Positions 23,839 to 35,926 of a DNA stretch of 64,000 bases are shown here, piece after piece. Origin of the DNA: Alitta virens. Taxonomy: Eukaryota; Annelida; Polychaeta; Phyllodocida; Nereididae. How positions within the stretch are numbered: the stretch's first letter is position 1; every line of letters starts with the position of its first letter. The stretch is from NCBI GenBank assembly GCA_932294295.1, contig OW028585.1, positions 16,618,360 to 16,682,359 on the forward strand, read 5' to 3'. The translations under genes were made by a program, and so were the position numbers. Below the pieces are notes generated by a model that saw only the letters and a list, made by a program, of their open reading frames with translations, ran no database searches and had not been told where the DNA came from.

Positions 23839-26800
23839 TTGTTGTGTGCCCAAAACATGGCAGAATTGTGCTCAAATCATGGCAGTTTAGTGCTTGACTT
23901 AACACAGGTTGTTGTGTGCCCAAACCATGGCAGAATTGTGCCCAAATCATGGCAGTTTAATGCTATGCTTTGCACAAGCAGTTGTGTGCCAAAACCATGG
24001 AAGTTTAAGGCCATGCTTCATGCAAGCAAATGTGTGCCCATACCATGGCAGAATGGTGCCCATATCATGGCAGTTTAGTGCTTGACTTTACACAGCCTAT
24101 TGTGTGCCCAAATTATGGCAGAATTGTGCTGAAATCATGGCAGTTTAAGGCTTTGCTTCACGCAACCAGTTGTGTGCCCAAGCAATGGGAGAATTGTGCC
24201 AAAATCATGGCAGTTTAGTTCTTGACTTAACACAGGTTGTTGTGTGCCCAAACCATGGCAGAATTGTGCCCAAATCATGGCAGTTTAAAGCTATGCTTTG
24301 CACAAGCAGTTGTGCCCAAGCCATGGCAGAATTGTGCCCAAATCATGGCAGTTTTAGGCTATGCTTTGCACAAGTAGTTGTGTGCCCAAACCATGGCAGA
24401 ATTGTGCCCAAATCATGCCAGTTCAGTGTTTGACTTAACACAGGTTGTTGTGTGTCCAAACCATGGCAGAATTGTGCTCAAATCATGGCAGTTTAGTGCT
24501 TGACTTAACACAGGTTGTTGTGTGCCCAAGCATGGCAGAATTGTGCCCAAATCATGGCAGTTTAAGGCTATGCTTGATGCAAGCAGTTGTGTGCCCAAAC
24601 CATGGGAGAATTGTGCTCAAATCATGGCAGTTTAGTGCTTGACTTAACACAGGTTGTTGTGTGCCCAAAGTATGGCAGAATTGTGCCCAAATCATGGCAG
24701 TTTAAGGCTATGCTTCATGCAAACAGTTGTGTGCCCAAACCATGGCAGAATTGTGCCCAAAACATGGCAGAATTGTGCTCAAATCATGGCAGATTAGTGC
24801 TCGACTTAACACAGGTTGTTGTGTGCCCAAACCATGGCAGAATTGTGCTCAAATCATGGCAGTTTAGTGCTGGACTTAATACAGGTTGTTGTGTGCCCAA
24901 AGCATGGCAGAATCGTGCCCAAATTATGGCAGTTTAATGCTATGCTTTGCACAAGCAGTTGTGTGCCCAAACCATGGAAGTTTAAGGCCATGCATCATGC
25001 AAGCAGATGTTTGCCCAAACCATGGCAGAATGGTGCCCAAATCATGGCAGTTTAGTGCTTGACTTTACACAGCCTATTGTGTTCCCAAATAATGGCAGAA
25101 TTGCGCTGAAATCATGGCAGTTTAAGGCCATGCTTCATGCAAGCAGTTGTGTGCCCAAACCATGGCAGAATGGTGCCCATATCATGGCAGTTTAGTGCTT
25201 GACTTTACACAGCCTATTGTGTGCCCAAATTAAGGCAGAATTGTGCTGAAATCATGGCAGTTTAAGGCTTTGCTTCACACAAGCAGTTGTGTGCCCAAAC
25301 CAAGGCAGAATTGTGCCCAAATCATGGCAGTTTAAAGCTATGCTTTGCAAAAGCAGTTGTGTGCCCAAACCATGGCAGAATTGTGCCCAAATCATGGCAG
25401 TTTAAGGCTATGCTTCATGCAAGGAGTTGTGTGCCCAAACCATGGCAGAATTGTGCTCAAATCATGGCAGTTTAGTGCTTGACTTAACACAGGTTGTTGT
25501 GTGCCCAAAGCATGGCAGAATTGTGCCCAAATCATGGCAGTTTAAGGCTATGCTTCATGCAAGCAGTTGTGTGCCCAAACTATAGCAGAATTGTGCCCAA
25601 ACCATGGCAGAATTGTGCTCAAATCATGGCAGTTTAGTGCTTGACTTAACACAGGTTGTTGTGTGCCCAAAGCATGGCAGAATTGTGCCCAAATCATGGC
25701 AGTTTAAGGCTATGCTTCATGCAAGCAGGTGTGTGCCCAAACCATGGCAGAATTGTGCCCAAAACATGGCAGAATTGTGCTCAAATCATGGCAGATTAGT
25801 GCTCGACTTAACACAGGTTGTTGTGTGCCCAAACCATGGCAGAATTGTGCTCAAATCACGGCAGTTTAGTGCTTGACTTAACACAGGTTGTTGTGTGCCC
25901 AAACCATGGCAGAATTGTGCCCAAATCATGGCAGTTTAATGCTATGCTTTGCACAAGCAGTTGTGTGCCCAAACCATGGAAGTTTAAGGCCATGCTTCAT
26001 GCAAGCAAATGTGTGCCCAAACCATGGCAGAATGGTGCCCATATCATGGCAGTTTAGTGCTTGACTTTACACAGCCTATTGTGTGCCCAAATTATGGCAG
26101 AATTGTGCTGAAATCATGGCAGTTTAAGGCTTTGCTTCACGCAACCAGTTGTGTGCCCAAACAATGGGAGAATTGTGCCAAAATCATGGCAGTTTAGTTC
26201 TTGACTTAACACAGGTTGTTGTGTGCCCAAACCATGGCAGAATTGTGCCCAAATCATGGCAGTTTAAAGCTATGCTTTGCACAAGCAGTTGTGCCCAAAC
26301 CATGGCAGAATTGTGCCCAAATCATGGCAGTTTTAGGCTATGCTTTGCACAAGTAGTTGTGTGCCCAAACCATGGCAGAATTGTGCCCAAATCATGCCAG
26401 TTCAGTGTTTGACTTAACACAGGTTGTTGTGTGTCCAAACCATGGCAGAATTGTGCTCAAATCATGGCAGTTTAGTGCTTGACTTAACACAGGTTGTTGT
26501 GTGCCCAAGCATGGCAGAATTGTGCCCAAATCATGGCAGTTTAAGGCTATGCTTGATGCAAGCAGTTGTGTGCCCAAACCATGGGAGAATTGTGCTCAAA
26601 TCATGGCAGTTTAGTGCTTGACTTAACACAGGTTGTTGTGTGCCCAAAGTATGGCAGAATTGTGCCCAAATCATGGCAGTTTAAGGCTATGCTTCATGCA
26701 AACAGTTGTGTGCCCAAACCATGGCAGAATTGTGCCCAAAACATGGCAGAATTGTGCTCAAATCATGGCAGATTAGTGCTCGACTTAACACAGGTTGTTG

Positions 26801-29100
26801 TGTGCCCAAACCATGGCAGAATTGTGCTCAAATCATGGCAGTTTAGTGCTGGACTTAATACAGGTTGTTGTGTGCCCAAAGCATGGCAGAATCGTGCCCA
26901 AATTATGGCAGTTTAATGCTATGCTTTGCACAAGCAGTTGTGTGCCCAAACCATGGAAGTTTAAGGCCATGCATCATGCAAGCAGATGTTTGCCCAAACC
27001 ATGGCAGAATGGTGCCCAAATCATGGCAGTTTAGTGCTTGACTTTACACAGCCTATTGTGTTCCCAAATAATGGCAGAATTGCGCTGAAATCATGGCAGT
27101 TTAAGGCCATGCTTCATGCAAGCAGTTGTGTGCCCAAACCATGGCAGAATGGTGCCCATATCATGGCAGTTTAGTGCTTGACTTTACACAGCCTATTGTG
27201 TGCCCAAATTAAGGCAGAATTGTGCTGAAATCATGGCAGTTTAAGGCTTTGCTTCACACAAGCAGTTGTGTGCCCAAACCAAGGCAGAATTGTGCCCAAA
27301 TCATGGCAGTTTAAAGCTATGCTTTGCAAAAGCAGTTGTGTGCCCAAACCATTTCAGAATTGTGCCCAAATCATGGCAGTTTAAGGCTATGCTTCATGCA
27401 AGGAGTTGTGTGCCCAAACCATGGCAGAATTGTGCTCAAATCATGGCAGTTTAGTGCTTGACTTAACACAGGTTGTTGTGTGCCCAAAGCATGGCAGAAT
27501 TGTGCCCAAATCATGGCAGTTTAAGGCTATGCTTCATGCAAGCAGTTGTGTGCCCAAACTATAGCAGAATTGTGCCCAAACCATGGCAGAATTGTGCTCA
27601 AATCATGGCAGTTTAGTGCTTGACTTAACACAGGTTGTTGTGTGCCCAAAGCATGGCAGAATTGTGCCCAAATCATGGCAGTTTAAGGCTATGCTTCATG
27701 CAAGCAGGTGTGTGCCCAAACCATGGCAGAATTGTGCCCAAAACATGGCAGAATTGTGCTCAAATCATGGCAGATTAGTGCTCGACTTAACACAGGTTGT
27801 TGTGTGCCCAAACCATGGCAGAATTGTGCTCAAATCACGGCAGTTTAGTGCTTGACTTAACACAGGTTGTTGTGTGCCCAAACCATGGCAGAATTGTGCC
27901 CAAATCATGGCAGTTTAATGCTATGCTTTGCACAAGCAGTTGTGTGCCCAAACCATGGAAGTTTAAGGCCATGCTTCATGCAAGCAAATGTGTGCCCAAA
28001 CCATGGCAGAATGGTGCCCATATCATGGCAGTTTAGTGCTTGACTTTACACAGCCTATTGTGTGCCCAAATTATGGCAGAATTGTGCTGAAATCATGGCA
28101 GTTTAAGGCTTTGCTTCACGCAACCAGTTGTGTGCCCAAACAATGGGAGAATTGTGCCAAAATCATGGCAGTTTAGTTCTTGACTTAACACAGGTTGTTG
28201 TGTGCCCAAACCATGGCAGAATTGTGCCCAAATCATGGCAGTTTAAAGCTATGCTTTGCACAAGCAGTTGTGCCCAAACCATGGCAGAATTGTGCCCAAA
28301 TCATGGCAGTTTTAGGCTATGCTTTGCACAAGTAGTTGTGTGCCCAAACCATGGCAGAATTGTGCCCAAATCATGCCAGTTCAGTGTTTGACTTAACACA
28401 GGTTGTTGTGTGTCCAAACCATGGCAGAATTGTGCTCAAATCATGGCAGTTTAGTGCTTGACTTAACACAGGTTGTTGTGTGCCCAAAGCATGGCAGAAT
28501 TGTGCCCAAATCATGGCAGTTTAGTGCTTGACTTAACACAGGTTGTTGTGTGCCCAAAGCATGGCAGAATTGTGCCCAAATCATGGCAGTTTAAGGCTAT
28601 GCTTGATGCAAGCAGTTGTGTGCCCAAACCATGGGTGAATTGTGCTCAAATCATGGCAGTTTAGTGCTTGACTTAACACAGGTTGTTGTGTGCCCAAAGT
28701 ATGGCAGAATTGTGCCCAAATCATGGCAGTTTAAGGCTATGCTTCATGCAAACAGTTGTGTGCCCAAACCATGGCAGAATTGTGCCCAAAACATGGCAGA
28801 ATTGTGCTCAAATCATGGCAGATTAGTGCTCGACTTAACACAGGTTGTTGTGTGCCCAAACCATGGCAGAATTGTGCTCAAATCATGGCAGTTTAGTGCT
28901 TGACTTAATACAGGTTGTTGTGTGCCCAAAGCATGGCAGAATCGTGCCCAAATTATGGCAGTTTAATGCTATGCTTTGCACAAGCAGTTGTGTGCCCAAA
29001 CCATGGAAGTTTAAGGCCATGCGTCATGCAAGCAGATGTTTGCCCAAACCATGGCAGAATGGTGCCCAAATCATGGCAATTTAGTGCTTGACTTTACACA
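23839..29100 (+). repeat. About 1979-bp higher-order repeats
   Basis: Long blocks recur at a spacing of 1979 bp, e.g. 24030, 26009 and 27988, and 24445 and 26424. They share private variants such as caatgggag at 24183, 26162 and 28141, and cccaagcatggcag lacking a base at 24526 and 26505. A fourth, related block follows at about 2050 bp. The rare shared variants show copying of whole blocks rather than of single monomers. Confidence 0.85.
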
Positions 29101-29632
29101 GCCTATTGTGTTCCCAAATAATGGCAGAATTGTGCTGAAATCATGGCAGTTTAAGGCCATGCTTCATGCAAGCAGTTGTGTGCCCAAACCATGGCAGAAT
29201 GGTGCCCATATCATGGCAGTTTAGTGCTTGACTTTACACAGCCTATTGTGTGCCCAAATTATGGCAGAATTGTGCTGAAATCATGGCAGTTTAAGGCTTT
29301 GCTTCACACAAGCTGTTGTGTGCCCAAACCATGGCAGAATTGTGCCCAAATCATGGCAGTTTAAAGCTATGCTTTGCAAAAGCAGTTGTGTGCCCAAACC
29401 ATGGCAGAATTGTGCCCAAATCATGGCAGTTTAAGGCTATGCTTCATGCAAGGAGTTGTGTGCCCAAACCATGGCAGAATTGTGCTCAAATCATGGCAGT
29501 TTAGTGCTTGACTTAACACAGGTTGTTGTGTGCCCAAAGCATGGCAGAATTGTGCCCAAATCATGGCAGTTTAAGGCTATGCTTCATGCAAGCAGTTGTG
29601 TGCCCAAACTATAGCAGAATTGTGCCCAAACC

Positions 29633-32600
29633 ATGGCAGAATTGTGCTCAAATCATGGCAGTTTAGTGCTTGACTTAACACAGGTTGTTGTGTGCCCAAA
29701 GCATGGCAGAATTGTGCCCAAATCATGGCAGTTTAAGGCTATGCTCCATGCAAGCAGGTGTGTGCCCAAACCATGGCAGAATTGTGCCCAAAACATGGCA
29801 GAATTGTGCTCAAATCATGCAGATTAGTGCTTGACTTAACACAGGTTGTTGTGTGCCCAAACCATGGCAGAATTGTGCTCAAATCATGGTAGTTTAGTGC
29901 TTGACTTAACACAGGTTGTTGTGTGCCCAAAGCATGGCAGAATTGTGCCCAAATCATGGCAGTTTAATGCTATGCTTTGCACAAGCAGTTGTGTGCCCAA
30001 ACCATGGAAGTTTAAGGCCATGCTTCATGCAAGCAAATGTGTGCCCAAACCATGGCAGAATGGTGCCCATATCATGGCAGTTTAGTGCTTGACTTTACAC
30101 AGCCTATTGTGTGCCCAAATTATGGCAGAATTGTGCCAAAATCATGGCAGCTTAGTTCTTGACTTAACAGAGGTTGTTGTGTGCCCAAACCATGGCAGAA
30201 TTGTGCCCAAATCATGGCAGTTTAAAGCTATGCTTTGCACAAGCAGTTGTGTGCCCAAACCATGGCAGAATTGTGCCCAAATCATGGCAGTTTTAGGCTA
30301 TGCTTTGCACAAGTAGTTGTGTGCCCAAACCATGGCAGAATTGTGCCCAAATCATGCCAGTTCAGTGTTTGACTTAACACAGGTTGTTGTGTGTCCAAAC
30401 CATGGCAGAATTGTGCTCAAATCATGGCAGTTTAGTGCTTGACTTAACACAGGTTGTTGTGTGCCCAAATCATGGCAGAATTGTGCCCAAATCATGGCAG
30501 TTTAAGGCTATGCTTCATGCAAGCAGTTGTGTGCCCAAACCATGGCAGAATTGTGACTAAAACATGGCAGAATTGTGCTCAAATCATGGCAGATTAGTGC
30601 TTGACTTAACACAGGTTTTTGTGTGCCCAAACCATGGCAGAATTGTGCCCAAATCATGGCAGTTTAGTGCTTGACTTAACACAGGTTGTTGTGTGCCCAA
30701 AGAATGGCAGAATCGTGCCCAAATCATGGCAGTTTAAGGCTATGCTTCATGCAAGCAGTTGTGTGCCCAAGCAATGGCAGAATTGTGCCCAAAACATGGC
30801 AGAATTGTGTTCAAATTATCGCAGATAAGTGCTCGACTTAACACAGGTTGTTGTGTGCCCAAACCATGGCAGAATTGTGCTCAAATCATGGCAGTTTAGT
30901 GCTTGACTTAACACAGGTTGTTGTGTGCCCAAAGCATGGCAGAATCGTGCCCAAATTATGGCAGTTTAATGCTATGCTTTGCACAAGCAATTGTGTGACC
31001 AAACCATGGAAGTTTAAGGCCATGCGTCATGCAAGCAGATGTGTGCCCAAACCATGGCAGAATGGTGCCCAAATCATGGCAGTTTAGTGCTTGACTTTAC
31101 GCAGCCTAATGTGTGCCCAAATTACGGCAGAATTGTGCTGAAATCATGGCAGTTTAAGGCCATGCTTCATGCAAGCAGTTGTGTGCCCAAACCATGGCAG
31201 AATGGTGCCCATATCATGGCAGTTTTGTGCTTGACTTTACACAGCCTATTGTGTGCCCAAATTATGGCAGAATTGTGCTGAAATCATGGCAGTTTAAGGC
31301 TTTGCTTCACACAAGCAGTTGTGTGCCCAAACCATGGCAGAATTGTGCCCAAATCATGGCAGTTTAAAGCTATGCTTTGCAAAAGCAGTTGTGTGCCCAA
31401 ACCATGGCAGAATTGTGCCCAAATCATGGCAGTTTAAGGCTATGCTTTGCTCAAGCAGTTGTGTGCCCAAACCATGGCAGAATTGTGCCCAAAACATGGC
31501 AGAATTGTGCTCAAATCATGGCAGATTAGTGCTTGACTTAACACAGGTTGTTGTGTGCCCAAACCATGGCAGAATTGTGCCCAAATCATGGCAGTTGAGG
31601 GCTATGCTTCATGCAAGCAGTTGTGTGCCCAAGCCATGGCAGAATTGTGCTCAAATCATGGCAGTTTAGTGCTTGACTTAACACAGGTTGTTGTGTGCCC
31701 AAAGCATGGCAGAATTGTGCCCAAATCATGGCAGTTTAAGGCTATGCTTCATGCAAGCAGTTGTGTGCCCAAACTATAGCAGAATTGTGCCCAAACCATG
31801 GCAGAATTGTGCTCAAATCATGGCAGTTTAGTGCTTGACTTAACACAGGTTGTTGTGTGCCCAAAGCATGGCAGAATTGTGCCCAAATCATGGCAGTTTA
31901 AGGCTATGCTCCATGCAAGCAGGTGTGTGCCCAAACCATGGCAGAATTGTGCCCAAAACATGGCAGAATTGTGCTCAAATCATGCAGATTAGTGCTTGAC
32001 TTAACACAGGTTGTTGTGTGCCCAAACCATGGCAGAATTGTGCTCAAATCATGGTAGTTTAGTGCTTGACTTAACACAGGTTGTTTTGTGCCCAAAGCAT
32101 GGCAGAATTGTGCCCAAATCATGGCAGTTTAATGCTATGCTTTGCACAAGCAGTTGTGTGCCCAAACCATGGAAGTTTAAGGCCATGCTTCATGCAAGCA
32201 AATGTGTGCCCAAACCATGGCAGAATGGTGCCCATATCATGGCAGTTTAGTGCTTGACTTTACACAGCCTATTGTGTGCCCAAATTATGGCAGAATTGTG
32301 CCAAAATCATGGCAGCTTAGTTCTTGACTTAACAGAGGTTGTTGTGTGCCCAAACCATGGCAGAATTGTGCCCAAATCATGGCAGTTTAAAGCTATGCTT
32401 TGCACAAGCAGTTGTGTGCCCAAACCATGGCAGAATTGTGCCCAAATCATGGCAGTTTTAGGCTATGCTTTGCACAAGTAGTTGTGTGCCCAAACCATGG
32501 CAGAATTGTGCCCAAATCATGCCAGTTCAGTGTTTGACTTAACACAGGTTGTTGTGTGTCCAAACCATGGCAGAATTGTGCTCAAATCATGGCAGTTTAG

Positions 32601-33990
32601 TGCTTGACTTAACACAGGTTGTTGTGTGCCCAAAGCATGGCAGAATTGTGCCCAAATCATGGCAGTTTAAGGCTATGCTTCATGCAAGCAGTTGTGTGCC
32701 CAAACCATGGCAGAATTGTGACTAAAACATGGCAGAATTGTGCTCAAATCATGGCAGATTAGTGCTTGACTTAACACAGGTTTTTGTGTGCCCAAACCAT
32801 GGCAGAATTGTGCCCAAATCATGGCAGTTTAGTGCTTGACTTAACACAGGTTGTTGTGTGCCCAAAGAATGGCAGAATCGTGCCCAAATCATGGCAGTTT
32901 AAGGCTATGCTTCATGCAAGCAGTTGTGTGCCCAAGCAATGGCAGAATTGTGCCCAAAACATGGCAGAATTGTGTTCAAATTATCGCAGATAAGTGCTCG
33001 ACTTAACACAGGTTGTTGTGTGCCCAAACCATGGCAGAATTGTGCTCAAATCATGGCAGTTTAGTGCTTGACTTAACACAGGTTGTTGTGTGCCCAAAGC
33101 ATGGCAGAATCGTGCCCAAATTATGGCAGTTTAATGCTATGCTTTGCACAAGCAATTGTGTGCCCAAACCATGGAAGTTTAAGGCCATGCGTCATGCAAG
33201 CAGATGTGTGCCCAAACCATGGCAGAATGGTGCCCGAATCATGGCAGTTTAGTGCTTGACTTTACGCAGCCTAATGTGTGCCTAAATTACGGCAGAATTG
33301 TGCTGAAATCATGGCAGTTTAAGGCCATGCTTCATGCAAGCAGTTGTGTGCCCAAACCATGGCAGAATGGTGCCCATATCATGGCAGTTTTGTGCTTGAC
33401 TTTACACAGCCTATTGTGTGCCCAAATTATGGCAGAATTGTGCTGAAATCATGGCAGTTTAAGGCTTTGCTTCACACAAGCAGTTGTGTGCCCAAACCAT
33501 GGCAGAATTGTGCCCAAATCATGGCAGTTTAAAGCTATGCTTTGCAAAAGCAGTTGTGTGCCCAAACCATGGCAGAATTGTGCCCAAATCATGGCAGTTT
33601 AAGGCTATGCTTTGCTCAAGCAGTTGTGTGCCCAAACCATGGCAGAATTGTGCCCAAAACATGGCAGAATTGTGCTCAAATCATGGCAGATTAGTGCTTG
33701 ACTTAACACAGGTTGTTGTGTGCCCAAACCATGGCAGAATTGTGCCCAAATCATGGCAGTTGAGGGCTATGCTTCATGCAAGCAGTTGTGTGCCCAAGCC
33801 ATGGCAGAATTGTGCCCAAAACTTGGCAGAATTGTGCTCAAATCATGGCAGTTTAGTGCTTGACTTAACACAGGTTGTTGTGTGCCCAAACCATGGCAGA
33901 ATTGTGCTCAAATCATGGCAGTTTAGTGCATGACTTAACACAGGTTGTTGTGTGCCCAAAGCATGGCAGAATTGTGCCCAAATCATGGCA
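29633..33990 (+). repeat. About 2165-bp higher-order repeat, two copies
   Basis: Blocks starting near 29633 and 31798 are nearly identical, with matching private variants such as aaatcatgcagatt (29814 and 31979), ctaaaacatggc (30554 and 32720) and attatcgcag (30816 and 32981). The spacing is 2165 bp, about 31 monomers. The second copy ends near 33800, where the sequence departs before the array ends. Confidence 0.85.
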
Positions 33991-34479
33991 GTTTAAAGCT
34001 ATGCTTTGCACAAGCAGTTGTGTGCCCAAACCATGGCAGAATTGTGCCCAAATCATGGCAATTTAAGGCTATGCTTTGCACAAGCAGTTGTGTGCCCAAA
34101 CCATGGCAGAATTGTGCCCAAATCATGCCAGTTTAGTGTTTGACTTAACACAGGTTGTTGTGTGCCCAAACCATGGCAGAAATGTGCTCAAATCATGGCA
34201 GTTTAGTGCTTGACTTAACACAGGTGGTTGTCTGTCCAAACCATGGCAGAATTTTGCTCAAATCATGGCAGTTTAGTGCTTGACTTAACACAGGTTGTTG
34301 TGTGCCCAAAGCATGGCAGAATTGTGCCCAAATCATGGCAGTTTAAGGCTATGCTTCATGCAGAAGTCAAGCAATGAGTGCTATTTTTCTCCTGCCATGC
34401 AGGGACCAGAGTTCATTCCTACTGGTACCCTACATTGTGGCCTAACCTATCAGGTGGCTTTCTCAGCCTACCTGGTAGA

Positions 34480-34575
34480 AAAGGAGCCGCCTCCAGATCC
34501 AATTCCCGAGAAGGAGCTGAGGGCAGCTCCAAGTCCGGAAAAGGAGCTGCGTCCAGATTCGAACCCGAATCTGTC
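34480..34575. repeat. 30-bp tandem repeat at the gypsy 3' end
   Basis: Three tandem copies of a 30-bp unit around ggagctg/ggagccg with ccag and aattccc or aacccg. It lies just beyond the integrase stop, in the last part of the element before it meets the satellite. Such short GC-rich repeats near the 3' end may be element-specific. Confidence 0.6.
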
Positions 34576-35926
34576 AAACTCCTCGTGCCAGGGGACCGCG
34601 TGTTTGCAAGCCGCACCCCCTGTGTCCTCCGGTCTCCGCAGCTCCGCCCCGCTCTGGCCGCCCAGACCAAGGCTGCGCTGCGTCACCATTTAATTCTCCG
34701 GGCAAGGGCGGATCCTGCCCCTCGTCTAGGGAGGTCGCACTTGCTCCGTTTTCATACAGTGATGGGTCCAAGTACGGGTCGTCTGACGGAATATCAGGGA
34801 CCCGAATGATGTCATCTTGGGTTACATCAGCCAAGTACATCTTGAGCTGATTAATATGAACAATGCGCTTCTTACCAGTCGCTGGAGCTTCAATTTTGTA
34901 ATTGACTTCTCCCATCTTTCTTGTAACTCTGTATGGACCCAAGAAATTCAAAGCTAATTTCTGCTTCGCCAGGGGCGGATAAAACAACAAAACCCAGTCT
35001 CCAATATGGAATGACTGCTCCATCGCCAACCTGTTATAGTGCTTAGCTTGCTTCTGTGCTGCTCTTTTCATCTGCGACCGGCACTTCTCAAAAGATTCCT
35101 CCATGGCATCACGGATCCACTCCACATATTCCACTGGACAGTGGTGCTTATGTTGGAGAGCGTGACCATACATGAGATCCACAGGTAGCATTGCCTCCCT
35201 GCCTAGCATCATTCTGTTTGGCGTGATATCTGTGGATCTATGGGGCGTAGCCCGATAAGCACACATCACCTAAGGGAGCATGTCGTCCCAGTCATCTCTC
35301 CTGTCGTTGACTAGCTTTGACAGCATGTCACCCAATGACCTGTTGAATCTTTCTACGAGGCCATCACTCTGGGGATGGTACGCCGTGGTCCTAGTCTTAT
35401 TAATCCCCAGTATCTTACACATTTCCTGGAATAATTTCGACTTGAAATTGGTCCCTTGGTCACTATGCAAGTGATAGGGCGCTCCAAATCGTAAAACCAC
35501 ATTTGTCACCAGGCAGTCGGCCACCGTGTATGCTTCCTGGTTAGGAAGGGCGAAGGCCTCTGTCCACTTAGTAAAGTAGTTGGCCACGACTACTATATAC
35601 TTGTTATTGGACTTTGTGACAGGTAATGGTCCCATGATGTCGATGGCCATTCTTTCCATCGGCATTCCCACTGGGACCTGATGCAAGGGGGCCCTTTTCA
35701 GACCACTCTGGTTCCGCTTCTGACACACATCGCACCAACCTATCCACCGCACCACGTCCTCCTTGTAGCCAGGCCAGTAGAACCTTCGTCTCAGCTTGGA
35801 TATGAGGCTGTTGATCCCCATATGGCCACCAAGGCGAGACGTATGAAGCTGGTTAAAGATGCTGCGTCTGATGGCTGCGGGAGCCACCATTTGTCTAACC
35901 AGCTCACCTGTAGGCAGCTTGTGACT
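34574..35926 (-). pseudogene. pol: Gypsy integrase region with in-frame stop
   Basis: Integrase of the gypsy element. The zinc-binding N-terminus shows HTSRLGGHMG and CDVCQK. The core shows AIDIMGPL, HSDQGTNF and HPQSDGLVERFNRSL, with the expected acidic positions. After an in-frame TAG at 35270-35272 the same frame continues with AYRATPHRSTD and a GPY/F-type module (LGPYRVTRKMGEVNYKI, HINQLKMYL), then a proline/glycine-rich tail. No chromodomain is visible. A TGA at 35927 separates it from the RNase H frame in the same register. Confidence 0.85.

Larger units (their letters stand above)
17853..34362 (+). repeat. 70-bp satellite array 1 (about 235 monomers)
   Basis: The monomer is 22+22+26 bp. 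Two copies of a 22-bp half-unit, gtgcccaaaycatggcag plus four bases (aatt, then ttta), are followed by a 26-bp arm. The arm comes in a few recurring classes: tgcttgacttaacacaggtt, tgcttgactttacacagcct, ctatgcttcatgcaagcag, ctatgctttgcacaagcag, ctttgcttcacacaagcag. In most non-TTGAC classes the arm is a small hairpin with fixed stem TGCTT/AAGCA and a variable 5-base loop. Some monomers carry a third half-unit. The array is all one orientation. Its left edge is degenerate and shared with array 2; its right edge is cut sharply by the gypsy element at about 34362. Recurring 60-150 aa frames are a by-product of the repeat and are not genes. Confidence 0.97.

Noticed and set aside
17853..34362. Dozens of 60-150 codon open frames (MCAQTMAELCPNHGS type) over the satellite
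   Set aside because: They are the satellite read in rotating frames, since 70 is not a multiple of 3. They start and stop at the same monomer positions, lack splice signals and have no sign of selection on protein.
17853..34362. CRISPR-like appearance (constant 44 bp, variable 26 bp)
   Set aside because: The variable part falls into a few recurring classes rather than unique spacers, the repeat core itself is a duplicated 22-mer, and the genome is eukaryotic with spliced genes and no cas genes.
34378..34809. Plus-strand open frames over the gypsy 3' end
   Set aside because: They oppose the integrase tail and the 30-bp minisatellite; no family resemblance.
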